Notes under the pieces: model-generated
The model's database searches: none
Told to the model about the DNA's origin: nothing
The model's input: the letters and a program-made list of their open reading frames with translations, nothing else
Made by a program: the position numbers and the translations under genes
Shown: positions 16,655 through 25,483 of the stretch, piece after piece
Layout: each line of letters starts with the position of its first letter
Numbering within the stretch: the stretch's first letter is position 1
NCBI RefSeq assembly: GCF_001701045.1
Contig: NZ_CP016757.1
Location: 2,382,219-2,446,218 of the forward strand
Origin: Cloacibacillus porcorum
Lineage (GTDB): Bacteria > Synergistota > Synergistia > Synergistales > Synergistaceae
Direction of reading: 5' to 3'
DNA: 64,000 nucleotides

Positions 16655-17967
16655 TTCGCTCCACCCTTTCTCTTCAATGTCTGAGGCTGTGATTCCGAAA
16701 GAATCACGATCTTATTGGCCAGCGAGGCGATACCCTCGCGAAGCTTGAAGATGCAGTCGGTGACCGAGCCGTGGCCGCGCACGATCTCCTCGGCCATCGC
16801 CTGGCAAGAGGGACGCCCGCAGGAGCCGCAGTCGATATGCGGCAGCCCGGAATATATCTCCTTCATCTGCTGGAGCTTCACCATCGCGTCCGCCACATTG
16901 TCGGAGAGCGGCAGGCGCGGGCGCGGCAGATATTCTTTGGTGATGGACCAGAAATCCATCGCGTAGAGCTCTTCAACGCGCCGCAGGTCTTTCGGCGTTA
17001 TATTCCAGCGGGTCTCCATGTTATTAAGTCTAAGGTTGGCGAGGAAGCGCGAATCGGCTGTGCCGATGCCGCCGACGCAGCCCGTATCACAGACGCGGCA
17101 TTCGATAAAGTCCACCGAACGCAGCCTTCCGAGCTCGAGCTCCTGCAAAACGTCTATAGTGTTCCTCATGCCGGAGACGGCAAGCATCGTCAGCTTCTTT
17201 TCGGAAAACGCCTGAATATGGCGGGCTTCGCCGCCGCGGCGCGCCCACTGCACCCAGCGGTTGTTGCGCTCTTTCAGCGCCTGTCCGGCGCCCAGCGAGA
17301 CATTGCTCGCCATGATGCTGCGCGCCACCCGGCGTACCGTGACTGCATGGTCTATCGGCGAACGTTCGCGTCCCTGAGGCTCCTTGATCATCGTGATCTT
17401 TGAAGAGCAGGGCGCAAGCAGCGTTACGGGCACACTGCTGTTAGTCCTCATGCGCCAGAGGTCGGCCCCCAGCTCAAGCGGAGAACATATATGTACGACC
17501 CTCGACAGCAGCTCGGGGAAACGCGACTGTATAAGCCGCAGCACGGAGGGGCAGTAGCAGGATATGAGCGGGAGCGAAGAGCTCGGCGTGCGCGCGATCA
17601 TCTGCGCGCTCGCGTAGGCGCAGAGATCGAAAGCCTCTTCCACCTCGTCGATCAGTACGTTGAAATCAAGGGAGCAGAGGACCTCTTCAAGCTGGGACGG
17701 ATTCATGTAATGGCTGAACTGCGAGAAAAAAACGGGGTCGGGGACCAGTGAAACCCGTGAGGTTTCCTTTAGGCGGTTCCAGTCATCCTCCTCTATGCCG
17801 AGTGCCTGCCGATGGCAGGAACGTAAACATTCGCCGCAGTCGATGCATAACTCCCCGATAATGCTGATCTCACCGTCAACGATTCGGATGGCTTCGGCTG
17901 GACATACCCTGATGCAGTTTACACATCCCTGGCACGCCTCTCTGGAGATTTTAACGCTGTGGAGCAT
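16651..17967 (-). CDS. degenerate [FeFe]-hydrogenase-like iron-sulfur protein, probable sensory type
   Basis: About 438 residues. Two ferredoxin clusters come first: Cys 12, 15, 18, 22 and Cys 41, 44, 47, 51. The middle is the hydrogenase large-subunit C-terminal domain: SCYCP (136-140), APCSSK (185-190) and ECRVCDTGC (289-297) keep the four cysteines expected to hold the H-cluster cubane, but the usual proton-relay Cys of TSCCP is Tyr 138 and the Met of MPC is Ala. A C-terminal four-Cys FeS domain follows (Cys 380, 383, 388, 405). ATG 17967 is preferred to GTG 17973 on spacing from GGGGTGA. Catalysis is doubtful; redox or H2 sensing is inferred from cluster context. Confidence 0.83.
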   Translation of the reverse strand: MLHSVKISREACQGCVNCIRVCPAEAIRIVDGEISIIGELCIDCGECLRSCHRQALGIEEDDWNRLKETSRVSLVPDPVFFSQFSHYMNPSQLEEVLCSLDFNVLIDEVEEAFDLCAYASAQMIARTPSSSLPLISCYCPSVLRLIQSRFPELLSRVVHICSPLELGADLWRMRTNSSVPVTLLAPCSSKITMIKEPQGRERSPIDHAVTVRRVARSIMASNVSLGAGQALKERNNRWVQWARRGGEARHIQAFSEKKLTMLAVSGMRNTIDVLQELELGRLRSVDFIECRVCDTGCVGGIGTADSRFLANLRLNNMETRWNITPKDLRRVEELYAMDFWSITKEYLPRPRLPLSDNVADAMVKLQQMKEIYSGLPHIDCGSCGRPSCQAMAEEIVRGHGSVTDCIFKLREGIASLANKIVILSESQPQTLKRKGGAN

Positions 17968-17987
17968 TGGCACTCACCCCTTTGCCT

Positions 17988-18419
17988 TTAATTTTTATTA
18001 AAAAACACCGTACTTCTGAGCGTAGTTCCCTTACCTACCTCTGATTCTATTTCAAATGTATCACTGTTGCGCTTTATGTTCGGCAGTCCCATGCCGGCGC
18101 CGAAACCCATTTCCCGGGCCTGCTCCGTCGCGGTGCTGTAACCGGCGGTCATCGCCTTGCTGATATCGGCGATTCCGGGACCTTCGTCTTTAACCACCAG
18201 GTCCACATGGTCCTCCGATATCATCGCCTGCAGGGTTCCGCCGCCGGCGTGGATCACCAGATTGATCTCGGCTTCGTAGGTGATGATAGCGACACGCCTG
18301 CAGACATCGGAAGCTATTCCTAACATTTTGAGGGTATTTTTTATATTATTCGAGGCTGCGCCGGCAACCATAAAATCGTTCCCCTCAATTCTGTATTCAA
18401 GACAGACAGGGGCTCCCAT
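17988..18419 (-). CDS. HATPase-domain protein, anti-sigma factor / serine kinase type
   Basis: A 143-residue stand-alone GHKL ATPase domain. YEAEINLVIHAGG is the N-box, DEGPGIADISKAM the G1-box, and GFGAGMGLPNIKRNSD the G2-box and lid; TTLRSTVFF closes the fold. RsbW/SpoIIAB-like proteins phosphorylate antagonists or hold sigma factors, but no partner sigma or STAS protein lies beside it. Placed between a DRTGG gene and the hydrogenase-like gene, spaced by three and twenty bases, it is probably the output kinase of the cassette (inference). Confidence 0.86.
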   Translation of the reverse strand: MGAPVCLEYRIEGNDFMVAGAASNNIKNTLKMLGIASDVCRRVAIITYEAEINLVIHAGGGTLQAMISEDHVDLVVKDEGPGIADISKAMTAGYSTATEQAREMGFGAGMGLPNIKRNSDTFEIESEVGKGTTLRSTVFFNKN

Positions 18420-18422
18420 ACT

Positions 18423-18785
18423 TTACATCTCCTGAATCTGTATGCTCGGTTTCATACCCTTCTCATAGAGGACGCCGCAGGCTTCAAACATACTGTATCT
18501 TGTAAGGAGAATAGGGATCCCGTTATCTTTCGCAAGCTGGACGGTCTCTTCAAGCGGGACCTTTCCGCGCACAAATACAATGGCGGGGATGTCGAGCATC
18601 TGCGCGGTGCGCACGATCTGCACATTTGTCAGCCCGGTCAGAAGAAGCGAGCCCGGCGTGCAGAATGCGAGCACATCGCTCATAAGATCACATGCATAGG
18701 CGTTGTTTACCACAATACTGTTAAGATCATCCGATGTTGAAATATTCTTAGCATCAAGGAATGATGCCAATTCTTGCAAAGTCAT
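18423..18785 (-). CDS. DRTGG-type small domain protein (cassette copy 1)
   Basis: First gene of the cassette, 120 residues. The DRTGG-like core is GSLLLTGLTNVQIVRTAQML, then IPAIVFVRGKVPLEETVQLA and IPILLTRYSMFEACGVLYE, the last closely matching the DRTGG-family tail. Start ATG 18785 sits after a purine-rich CAGGGGGC stretch. It is divergent from a sodium:solute symporter across 160 bases that must hold both promoters. Function unknown; in other anaerobes the domain recurs with sensory hydrogenases and NADH-linked hydrogenase operons. Confidence 0.8.
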   Translation of the reverse strand: MTLQELASFLDAKNISTSDDLNSIVVNNAYACDLMSDVLAFCTPGSLLLTGLTNVQIVRTAQMLDIPAIVFVRGKVPLEETVQLAKDNGIPILLTRYSMFEACGVLYEKGMKPSIQIQEM

Positions 18786-18947
18786 CTTCTCTGCCCCCTG
18801 AAAACTTTATTTGTATGCTATAGAGAGAGTACAAACTCATTGTGTAAAGAATAACAAAGAGATGAGAGAAAAACAAGTGCGCATCGACGCCACTATTTAC
18901 AATAAATGTAGTAATATATGGGCGAAACCTAAGAGGAAGTGATTTTT

Positions 18948-20336
18948 ATGCTCTTATTCTATATTTCCGCCTTCGCTTTGCTCGCCCTCTTTGTCGGAAC
19001 GGGTATCGTTATCGGCAGCAGGGGCGCGGGTAAAAAAGACTATAGCCTTGGCGGACGAAAGGCCGGCGCGGCGGGAGTCACTGGAATACTGCTCGGCGCG
19101 CTTGTCGGCGGCGCATCAACCGTTGGGACCGTCCAGATGGCCTATACATACGGCATGACGGCCTGGTGGTTCACCCTCGGCGGCGGCATCGGCTGCCTGC
19201 TACTGGGGCTGCGCTTCGCGGTACCGCTGCGCAGCTCGGAGATAACGACCATCGCCGACTACCTTGAGAGAAGCTACGGCGGCTCACGCTGCGGCTCGGC
19301 GATCGCCTTCACCGCCACCATCTCCTCCTCGATCGGCACCTTCATCTCCATCTGCGCGCAGTTCCTCGCCTGCCTCGCGCTCATACGCGGCGTGCTGCCG
19401 CTCCCCGCGTGGAGCGCCGCCATCGTCGCCGCCCTTTCGATATGGGGCTTCATCGCCGCCGGCGGGATGAAGAGCTTCTCCACCCTCGGCACGGCAAAAA
19501 TATTCATCCTTTACATAGTGCTCGTGATCTGCGCGGGAGCGGCCTATTACCACGGCGGCAGCTTCGCCGCGACGGCAAAGACGCTGGGCTTCCACCCCTG
19601 GTTCAACCTCTTCGGGCGCGGTTTTTTCCCCGAACTTGGCTACCTCGCCTCGATGATCGTCGGCGTCTTCACGACGCAGATATACATACAGTCGTTTGCG
19701 GCGGCCAAAGACGCCGCGGCGGCCCGGACGGGAGCCTTCGCCTCCGCGGTGCTGATGCCGCCGATGGGACTGCTCGGAGCCTGGATAGGACTCTCCGTAC
19801 GCGCTAGCGGCGTCGAGATCGCCCCCGACAGGGTCTTGTCGTGGTTCATCATGGAATCTTTTCCGCCGCTCTTCGGCGGGCTGATCTGGGGCGGCGTCCT
19901 CATCACCGTCGTCGGCTGCGCGGCCGGGCTTATCCTCGGCATCGCCACCAATATAACAAAAAACTTCATCCCTAAAAAGATAATGGAAAGATACGCCTCA
20001 AAAGACAGCGCCATACAGCAGGGGCTCGTAATACTGATGATAATCCTCGCGGCACTCTCCGGCGTCGGCGGCGCCGGTTCAATGATACTGGAATGGAGCT
20101 TCGTAAGCATGGGGCTGCGCGGCGCGGGAACCTTCTTCCCCTTCGTGCTCGCGGTGCTCAAACCCGGCTTCCTCTCTCCGCCCTGGGCGCTCGCCTCCAG
20201 CATCGGCGGGCTTGTGGGGATGCTCCTGTGGGCGGCGGCGGGGCTGCCTCAGGACCCGCTCTTCGCCGGACTCGCGGTCTCGGCGCTCTGCGTGGCGGCG
20301 GGAGTTGCTCTCGGCAAAAGGAATTTGCCTTTATAA
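18948..20336 (+). CDS. sodium:solute symporter family protein
   Basis: 462 residues with about 13 hydrophobic segments, SSS family. The start DYSLGGRKAGAAGVTGILLG is the typical loop before transmembrane segment 2, and ITTIADYLERSYGG is the conserved loop after segment 3. The substrate cannot be read from the sequence; candidates are amino acids, carboxylates or vitamins. ATG 18948 lies eight bases after AGAGGAAG, and an upstream GTG at 18939 overlaps that site. A convergent HxlR regulator starts its 3' end nine bases beyond the stop. Confidence 0.88.
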   Translation: MLLFYISAFALLALFVGTGIVIGSRGAGKKDYSLGGRKAGAAGVTGILLGALVGGASTVGTVQMAYTYGMTAWWFTLGGGIGCLLLGLRFAVPLRSSEITTIADYLERSYGGSRCGSAIAFTATISSSIGTFISICAQFLACLALIRGVLPLPAWSAAIVAALSIWGFIAAGGMKSFSTLGTAKIFILYIVLVICAGAAYYHGGSFAATAKTLGFHPWFNLFGRGFFPELGYLASMIVGVFTTQIYIQSFAAAKDAAAARTGAFASAVLMPPMGLLGAWIGLSVRASGVEIAPDRVLSWFIMESFPPLFGGLIWGGVLITVVGCAAGLILGIATNITKNFIPKKIMERYASKDSAIQQGLVILMIILAALSGVGGAGSMILEWSFVSMGLRGAGTFFPFVLAVLKPGFLSPPWALASSIGGLVGMLLWAAAGLPQDPLFAGLAVSALCVAAGVALGKRNLPL

Positions 20337-20344
20337 AACGATCC

Positions 20345-20686
20345 TCAGCTGTGTTCCCTGCCCCATAGACACATGGCGTCCATAATCGGAAGCAATGAGA
20401 GCCCCTTTTCCGTGAGGGAATACTCCACCTTCGGCGGCACCTGCGGATACTCGCGCCGCTCTACGATGCCGGAGGCCGCAAGCTCCTTCAGCGCCATGCT
20501 CAGCGCCCTGTAGGATACGCCGCCCATCTCGCGGTGCAGTTCGTTAAAGCGGATATTATTATCATTCTGCGCAATCAAATAAATAATGATCATCTTATGC
20601 TTCCCACCGAGTATGGAGAGCGTATAGCCAAAATGAGTATCCTTCAGCAGCTCTCCCGGCGCGACGCAGTTTCTGTTTACTGTCAT
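20345..20686 (-). CDS. HxlR-family winged-helix regulator
   Basis: A 113-residue one-domain transcription factor. The family pattern is clear: GYTLSILGGKHKMIIIYLI, then FNELHREMGGVSYRALSMAL (recognition helix), ERREYPQVPPKVEYSLTEKG (wing) and SLLPIMDAMCLWG. HxlR regulators often respond to thiol or electrophile stress and control a neighbouring oxidoreductase. It is divergent from the flavodoxin-type reductase at 20804, its likely target. ATG 20686 is preferred to GTG 20692 because AGGTGA then sits at proper distance. Confidence 0.93.
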   Translation of the reverse strand: MTVNRNCVAPGELLKDTHFGYTLSILGGKHKMIIIYLIAQNDNNIRFNELHREMGGVSYRALSMALKELAASGIVERREYPQVPPKVEYSLTEKGLSLLPIMDAMCLWGREHS

Positions 20687-20803
20687 CGTCACTCACCTTT
20701 TGTATAGTAACTGAAAAAATATTGCGTTCTTGTTTTTACCTCCCCTATTATATAGACTTATGCCATAACAGACAAAGTAAAAATCTTATGGGAGGAATCG
20801 ATT

Positions 20804-21367
20804 ATGGGAGACAAAAAAATACTGACGATGCTTCTGGGCAGCCCGAGAAAAGGCGGCAACTCCGAGACGCTGGCCGACGCCCTCGCTGCGGGCGCGGCGG
20901 AAAAGGGTTATGAGGTGAGAAAGGTCCGTCTGGCCGGAATGACGCTCAAGGGCTGTCTCGACTGCCGCCGCTGCTGGAGCACGGGCACCCCCTGCGTGCA
21001 GCGCGACGACATGGATAAAGTCTACGCGGATATCGAGGCGGCGGATACCGTCGCCCTCGTCTCGCCGCTCTACTTCTTCACCTGGTCTGCGCAGATCAAG
21101 CCGATATTCGACCGGCTGCTGCCCTTCTACGCCAAAGAGTCCCCGCGCGTGATTAAAGACAAGAAGACGCTACTCCTCTCGGTGGCGGGAGACAACGAGG
21201 CGGAGGTCTTCGACGGACTGCTGGCGACCTACCGGCTTACGGCCAATTACCTCGGCTGGGAAAACGCCGGCGAGGTCTGCGCGCACGGAATATATACGCG
21301 CGGCGAGATGGAAGAAAAGGGAGCCGCCTGGCTCGAAGCGGCGAAGGAACTTGGCAGAGGGCTCTAA
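20804..21367 (+). CDS. flavodoxin-fold NAD(P)H-dependent oxidoreductase
   Basis: 187 residues. LLGSPRKGGNSETLADAL (10-27) binds the FMN phosphate; SPLYFFTWSAQIKPIFDR is the second FMN loop. A Cys-rich segment, CLDCRRCWSTGTPC (45-58), resembles the [4Fe-4S] site of archaeal and clostridial iron-sulfur flavoproteins, with Cys spacing 2-2-6, so an Fe-S cluster is possible. GGGAGG precedes ATG 20804. The gene diverges from the HxlR regulator across 117 bases and ends in a bidirectional hairpin. Reaction not known. Confidence 0.9.
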   Translation: MGDKKILTMLLGSPRKGGNSETLADALAAGAAEKGYEVRKVRLAGMTLKGCLDCRRCWSTGTPCVQRDDMDKVYADIEAADTVALVSPLYFFTWSAQIKPIFDRLLPFYAKESPRVIKDKKTLLLSVAGDNEAEVFDGLLATYRLTANYLGWENAGEVCAHGIYTRGEMEEKGAAWLEAAKELGRGL

Positions 21368-21387
21368 AGACACATATAAAAAACGAA

Positions 21388-21427
21388 ACATGCCCCGTCT
21401 TCACTGTTAAGCGGGGCATGTCTTTAT
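21388..21427. terminator. bidirectional terminator
   Basis: ACATGCCCCG and CGGGGCATGT stem (21388-21397 with 21412-21421), T-rich to the right and A-rich to the left, between convergent genes. Confidence 0.85.
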
Positions 21428-21463
21428 CTTTAACGGCGGCGCGCACGCCGCGCGGGACGGCTC

Positions 21464-21961
21464 CTATCTCTTATATCCGATGATATCCCTCAGTAACATC
21501 CTGCGCCATTCCTGGCCCTTCTCGTCCTCAACGCCCTTTGTCGTAAAGCCGTCGATCACTCCCAGCACGCCGCGCCCCTGTTCGCTCTCGGCGACCAGCA
21601 GCTGCAGCGGGTTCGCCGTCGCGGCGAAGATGCGGCAGACCTCCTGCGTATCCTTTATCCTGTTCAGCACATTAATGGGATAGCCCTTGCGCATCACGAT
21701 AATAAAAACATGGCCCGCGTTTATCCTCTTCGCGTTCTCCACCGCGGCCTGCTCCATCTCGGCGTTATTCCCGTCGTGGCGGATGAGGCAGTCCCCCGAG
21801 GCCTCGCAGAAGGCGATGCCGAACTCAAAACAGGGAGAGGCCGTCACCATCGCCTCGTAGAGATCCTCCACCGTCTTTATAAAATGGCTCTGCCCCACGA
21901 TGACGTTCGCATCTTCGGGAATATCCACCTGCACGATACCTATATTCAGATTCTCAGCCAT
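21464..21961 (-). CDS. adenosine-specific kinase family protein (DUF355)
   Basis: 165 residues, matching the small family annotated from an archaeal structure as adenosine-specific kinase. [20 protein letters not shown] (13-32) is the start of the family core, and [18 protein letters not shown] and [19 protein letters not shown] are its most conserved stretches. The enzymatic assignment comes from the family and has little experimental support. A purine-rich GGAGGTG precedes the ATG. Monocistronic between two hairpins. Confidence 0.88.
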   Translation of the reverse strand: MAENLNIGIVQVDIPEDANVIVGQSHFIKTVEDLYEAMVTASPCFEFGIAFCEASGDCLIRHDGNNAEMEQAAVENAKRINAGHVFIIVMRKGYPINVLNRIKDTQEVCRIFAATANPLQLLVAESEQGRGVLGVIDGFTTKGVEDEKGQEWRRMLLRDIIGYKR

Positions 21962-22018
21962 AAAAAAACACCTCCGAAAATATTCTTTTTACCTCTACTA
22001 GTATAACATCTTCCCCAT

Positions 22019-22056
22019 AATAAAAAAGCGGCGGCCCCATCGCAGAGGCCGCCGCT
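22019..22056 (-). terminator. rho-independent terminator after the Skp-like gene
   Basis: Minus strand: AGCGGCGGCC and GGCCGCCGCT stem (22027-22036 with 22047-22056) followed by TTTTTTATTAT. Confidence 0.88.
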
Positions 22057-22069
22057 GACTGACAGTCCG

Positions 22070-22498
22070 TTACTTCTTCTTGAGCTCCGCGATCACCGCG
22101 TCAGTGATATCGATGCCGCCGTAGAACACCGCTTCCTTGTCCACGACAACCGTGAGCTTCTTCTGGTTCGCCACCGTCCGAATCGCAAGGTTGATATCCT
22201 TGAAGAGCGGCTCCATGAGCTTCTGCTCTTCCTTTGCAAGTTCCTGGCGCTTCGACTGATAGATCTGGGCCTTCTTCTTATCGTCTGATTCCTTGTCTAT
22301 CGCCGTCTGGGCCTCTTTCTGCTTGCTCGCGGTGATGTCCTTGAGCTGCTTCTGGACCTGCTCAAACTTCGGATGCTGGAACATGATCTTCTGTGTGCTT
22401 ATCGTACCGATCACATCAGCTGCAAAGGCCGAACCTGCCATGAACAGGGCGGCTACCACAGCCAAAATTGATACTGAAACTATCTTTCTCGAAACCAT
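22070..22498 (-). CDS. OmpH/Skp-type periplasmic chaperone
   Basis: 142 residues. A signal peptide is evident (VSRKIVSVSILAVVAALFMA, then GSAFA before the mature start at about residue 27). The mature part is a long charged helical segment rich in K/E/Q (residues 45-100), the coiled tentacles of Skp, framed by short beta strands IGTISTQKIM and LTVVVDKEAVFYGGIDITD. Skp holds unfolded outer membrane proteins in the periplasm, so this supports a two-membrane envelope. Unlike most genomes, the gene is not beside bamA or lpxD here. Confidence 0.9.
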   Translation of the reverse strand: MVSRKIVSVSILAVVAALFMAGSAFAADVIGTISTQKIMFQHPKFEQVQKQLKDITASKQKEAQTAIDKESDDKKKAQIYQSKRQELAKEEQKLMEPLFKDINLAIRTVANQKKLTVVVDKEAVFYGGIDITDAVIAELKKK

Positions 22499-22765
22499 TA
22501 AATTTCCTCCTCTTGTTCGCAGGGGTATCCTTTAAATAACCTCTGACTGCCTGACCTGAGTATTTTACATTGTTTTTCCCATAAAGTCCACGCATAATCC
22601 GTGAAATACCACAGCCGGCGCGGCGAAAGCTCCGTATTTTTCCGGCGTAAATCCGTTTTGTTACGTTGCACAAGAGCGGCGGTTATGTTATTTATCTATG
22701 TAAGGATGTATGATAAAAATATATAGAAATACCGTCCAGATGAAATATCGGGAGGAGGTCAATAG

Positions 22766-22987
22766 ATGGAATGCCTCGCAACGTTTGATACGACACATAT
22801 GGCCCTGTTCTTTGAGAAGGCCTGCCGCGCGGAGGGGCTGAGCGTCAAAATAGTCCCCGTACCGCGCCAGATATCGGCAAGCTGCGGCCTCGCCTGCAGT
22901 TACCCGTGCGGCGAGCTTGAACATATAAAAAATATCGTCGGCGACAAGGAGATAGAGGTCGCCGAGTATCACGAGCTTGCCTCTTAA
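22766..22987 (+). CDS. DUF3343 small protein (putative Se/S carrier-like)
   Basis: 73 residues with the DUF3343 pattern: a beta-alpha start ATFDTTHMALFFEKACRAEG, then VPVPRQISASCGLACSYPCG, where the two Cys of the SCGLA motif are characteristic. The family is annotated as Se/S carrier-like because of genomic association with selenium metabolism genes; the biochemistry is unproven. GGGAGGAGG lies seven bases before ATG 22766. No selenium gene is adjacent in this window. Confidence 0.82.
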   Translation: MECLATFDTTHMALFFEKACRAEGLSVKIVPVPRQISASCGLACSYPCGELEHIKNIVGDKEIEVAEYHELAS

Positions 22988-22995
22988 ACGAGCGG

Positions 22996-23274
22996 CTACT
23001 CTTCGTCCTCGGGCGGTTTTTCACCTTTGAAGTATTTGTGCCAGAAGAGCCAGCCGAGGAAACGCCAGAGAAGGTAACCGCCGCAGACCACGGCGATCGA
23101 AATCCAAAACAGCGTGGCGAAGTCCATTCCGGCTCCGCGCAGCGCCGCCATCCCGCTTCGGCGGGTATGCGCGCTGCCGGGGCCGAAAAATTTCCAGGCC
23201 CATACCATCATCATTACGACGGCGACCGCCGTCAATATCCGGTTTATCATCCTGCGGGTTGAATCGCCGTTCAT
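22996..23274 (-). CDS. small two-helix membrane protein, unknown
   Basis: 92 residues. Two hydrophobic segments (about 10-29 and 50-72) are separated by a basic, Gly-rich loop; the tail is charged and ends KPPEDEE. No family recognised. It lies three bases downstream of the ClC-type channel gene on the same strand, so it is probably co-translated with it and may be an accessory subunit (inference). Confidence 0.62.
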   Translation of the reverse strand: MNGDSTRRMINRILTAVAVVMMMVWAWKFFGPGSAHTRRSGMAALRGAGMDFATLFWISIAVVCGGYLLWRFLGWLFWHKYFKGEKPPEDEE

Positions 23275-23277
23275 CGT

Positions 23278-24699
23278 CTATCTCCTCTCGATAAGCTTCG
23301 TCTTTATCCTCTCCAGGTAAAAGCGCACGATACGGTGCAGCGAGATGCTGTCAAAGCGCCGCACCAGCTGCTCGCCGCCCTCCGTCTTTTTGATGACGAA
23401 GGTACGCGACTTCGGAGAGAGCAGGACCTGTGTGGGATATAGGCTTCTATGGCCGACGACAAGATAGGATATCGCACAGGCGACGCCGGCAAAGGCTGCG
23501 ATATGCGCCCCGAATAGCTCCATAGCGAGGATGGTGCCAGATATCGGCGTGTTCGTCGAAGCGGCCAGCACCGCGCTGACGCCGAGCGCGCTGCAGAATG
23601 AGGGGTCCAGGCCAAATATCGTCGCGAAGAGCAGCCCCGACGAGGCCCCGACAAAGAGCGTCGGCGTTATCTCACCGCCGCAGCCGCCGGCAGAAAGGGT
23701 GATGCCCATCGCCACAATTTTAATGAGAAAGCCCAACGGCAGGTTTCTCTCCCCCATGACCATCGACTGGATGACGTCGCTTCCGAGGCCGAGAAAATCA
23801 CCTCCGAAGAGGATACCGGTGGCGAGAAGCAGCACGGCGCCGCCGACTGGGCGTTTCCACCCCGTTATCTGATAGTAGATGAACATCTTATTTATGAAAT
23901 GGATGCCCTCGATATTCAGGATCGCCACCAGGCCGAAGAACACTCCCGCGAGGAGGACCATCACGAGCACCCCGGGGCCGATCTGCGGTATCTCTACCAG
24001 ATAGGAGGGCAAATGCCCCGCTCCAATGCTGGAGGCGGTGAAATAGCCGACGATGCCGCTGATGAGCGCCGGAAGAAGCACATCGTAGAATATCTGCCCA
24101 ACAAAAAGCACCTCGACGGCGAAGATTGCGCCCGCCACCGGCGTGCCGAAGACGGCGCAGAAGCCCGCCGCGATGCCGCAGATTATTATCTTTTTCATGT
24201 CGGAGTCGTCCATGTTGAATATGCGGCCAAGCAGATAGGAGACGCCTGAGCCAATCTGGGCGCAGGGACCCTCTATGCCGACGGAACCGCCTGACGATAT
24301 TGTCACGATCGTAGCGACGATCTTCACGGGAACGGCCTTGACGTCGATCAGCGTTCGATGGCGGTTGTGTATGGCGTCGATCACCGCCTCCGTACCGTGG
24401 CCCGCGGACTGCGGCGCGAGCATCCGCACAAGATAGTAGCTGAGGATGAGGCCGGGAAACAGCAGCAGATAATGCAGTGTTCCCAGCGCGGCGGTGATTT
24501 TCATCGAGTACCGCAGCGCAAGCAGGAAGCCCCCCGCGACAAGGCCGACTGCGACGCCGGTCACGATCGAGATGAAACACCACTTGACGACCGTGCACAT
24601 AAGCCAGATCTCGTCGCGCACAATGTTCCCGCTGTCTGGCTTTTCTATATCTATTCTGACGGAATTATCATCTTCCTGCTTATTATTTAAATTTTCCAT
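23278..24699 (-). CDS. ClC-type chloride channel / H+-Cl- antiporter
   Basis: About 473 residues with the ClC double-barrel topology. The selectivity regions are visible: GSVGIEGPCAQIGSG corresponds to the GREGP filter with its gating Glu retained, and GGEITPTLFVGASSG to the GxFxP region. The C-terminus is short and has no CBS domains, as in prokaryotic antiporters. ATG 24699 is preferred over ATG 24726, because TAGAAT just inside the longer frame looks like a -10 box. Likely role: acid resistance or charge compensation. A small membrane protein follows three bases downstream. Confidence 0.92.
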   Translation of the reverse strand: MENLNNKQEDDNSVRIDIEKPDSGNIVRDEIWLMCTVVKWCFISIVTGVAVGLVAGGFLLALRYSMKITAALGTLHYLLLFPGLILSYYLVRMLAPQSAGHGTEAVIDAIHNRHRTLIDVKAVPVKIVATIVTISSGGSVGIEGPCAQIGSGVSYLLGRIFNMDDSDMKKIIICGIAAGFCAVFGTPVAGAIFAVEVLFVGQIFYDVLLPALISGIVGYFTASSIGAGHLPSYLVEIPQIGPGVLVMVLLAGVFFGLVAILNIEGIHFINKMFIYYQITGWKRPVGGAVLLLATGILFGGDFLGLGSDVIQSMVMGERNLPLGFLIKIVAMGITLSAGGCGGEITPTLFVGASSGLLFATIFGLDPSFCSALGVSAVLAASTNTPISGTILAMELFGAHIAAFAGVACAISYLVVGHRSLYPTQVLLSPKSRTFVIKKTEGGEQLVRRFDSISLHRIVRFYLERIKTKLIERR

Positions 24700-24759
24700 A
24701 ATAATCACCGTTCCGTATTCTAGCATAAACTTTCTGCGATTGCTGATATAATAGCCTTT

Positions 24760-25359
24760 ATGAACGTAAAAATTTCAAGCCTCGCCGAACAGACGGCGAA
24801 ATGTATTTTTATAGCCGCGGTACTTGCCTCGTTTGTCTTCTTCGGATGGCGCGTAGTGACAAAGCGCGCCTATGTGGAGCACGAGAGGGCACAGTGCGAG
24901 GCGCTTGCCGTAAGCGCCGCCCTCACCGCGGCGGAGGCGGTTTCAAAAGATGAGGCCCTGGCGAAGCTCGTGAGGGAGCTCGGCGAAGCGGAGTTCGTAA
25001 CGGACCATATGTCGATGCCCGGCAACAATACCGCCTCCGTAACGATAGGCGCGGAGCAGGGCGGCTTCCTGATAAGGTCAAAAGCCGCCTCGGGCTGGAA
25101 CTCGCGCAGCCCTCAGAGCATAGAATTCGAGCTGCGGCTTCAGCCCGGCGGCGAAATCACATACAAAAACGAAAACGATATAAAAAGGGCGTCCCGCATA
25201 CGCGCCGCGCGCGCTAATATTTCAAATAAAGACCCGTTAAAAGAGCACCTATTCACCTTCCCCCACGAACGCCCCTGCCCCGCTCCATTCACGGCCCTCA
25301 CGGCAAAGGTCTCAGGATTCTCAGACAAGACGGTCTATATCCTGATCTTAAATGAATAA
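24760..25359 (+). CDS. membrane-anchored protein of unknown function
   Basis: 199 residues with one N-terminal hydrophobic segment (about 12-32; IFIAAVLASFVFFGWRV), then a soluble part with alternating polar beta-like stretches. No recognised domain; the pattern of a single anchor plus a small periplasmic part is reminiscent of minor pseudopilins, but no prepilin cleavage motif is seen. Divergent from the ClC gene across 60 bases. Single gene. Confidence 0.6.
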   Translation: MNVKISSLAEQTAKCIFIAAVLASFVFFGWRVVTKRAYVEHERAQCEALAVSAALTAAEAVSKDEALAKLVRELGEAEFVTDHMSMPGNNTASVTIGAEQGGFLIRSKAASGWNSRSPQSIEFELRLQPGGEITYKNENDIKRASRIRAARANISNKDPLKEHLFTFPHERPCPAPFTALTAKVSGFSDKTVYILILNE

Positions 25360-25421
25360 AGACGGCACGTAATAGAAACCGGCACATACGCCTGTACTTG
25401 ATATTAGCTCAAATAGCAAAA

Positions 25422-25451
25422 TCGGCCAGAGTGTATTCAGCATTCTGGCCG
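25422..25451. terminator. possible bidirectional hairpin terminator
   Basis: CGGCCAGA and TCTGGCCG flank a short loop between the convergent genes at 25359 and 25484; T-tracts are weak. Confidence 0.5.
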
Positions 25452-25483
25452 CGTTATGTTGTTATCTTTATTCTATTAAAAGG

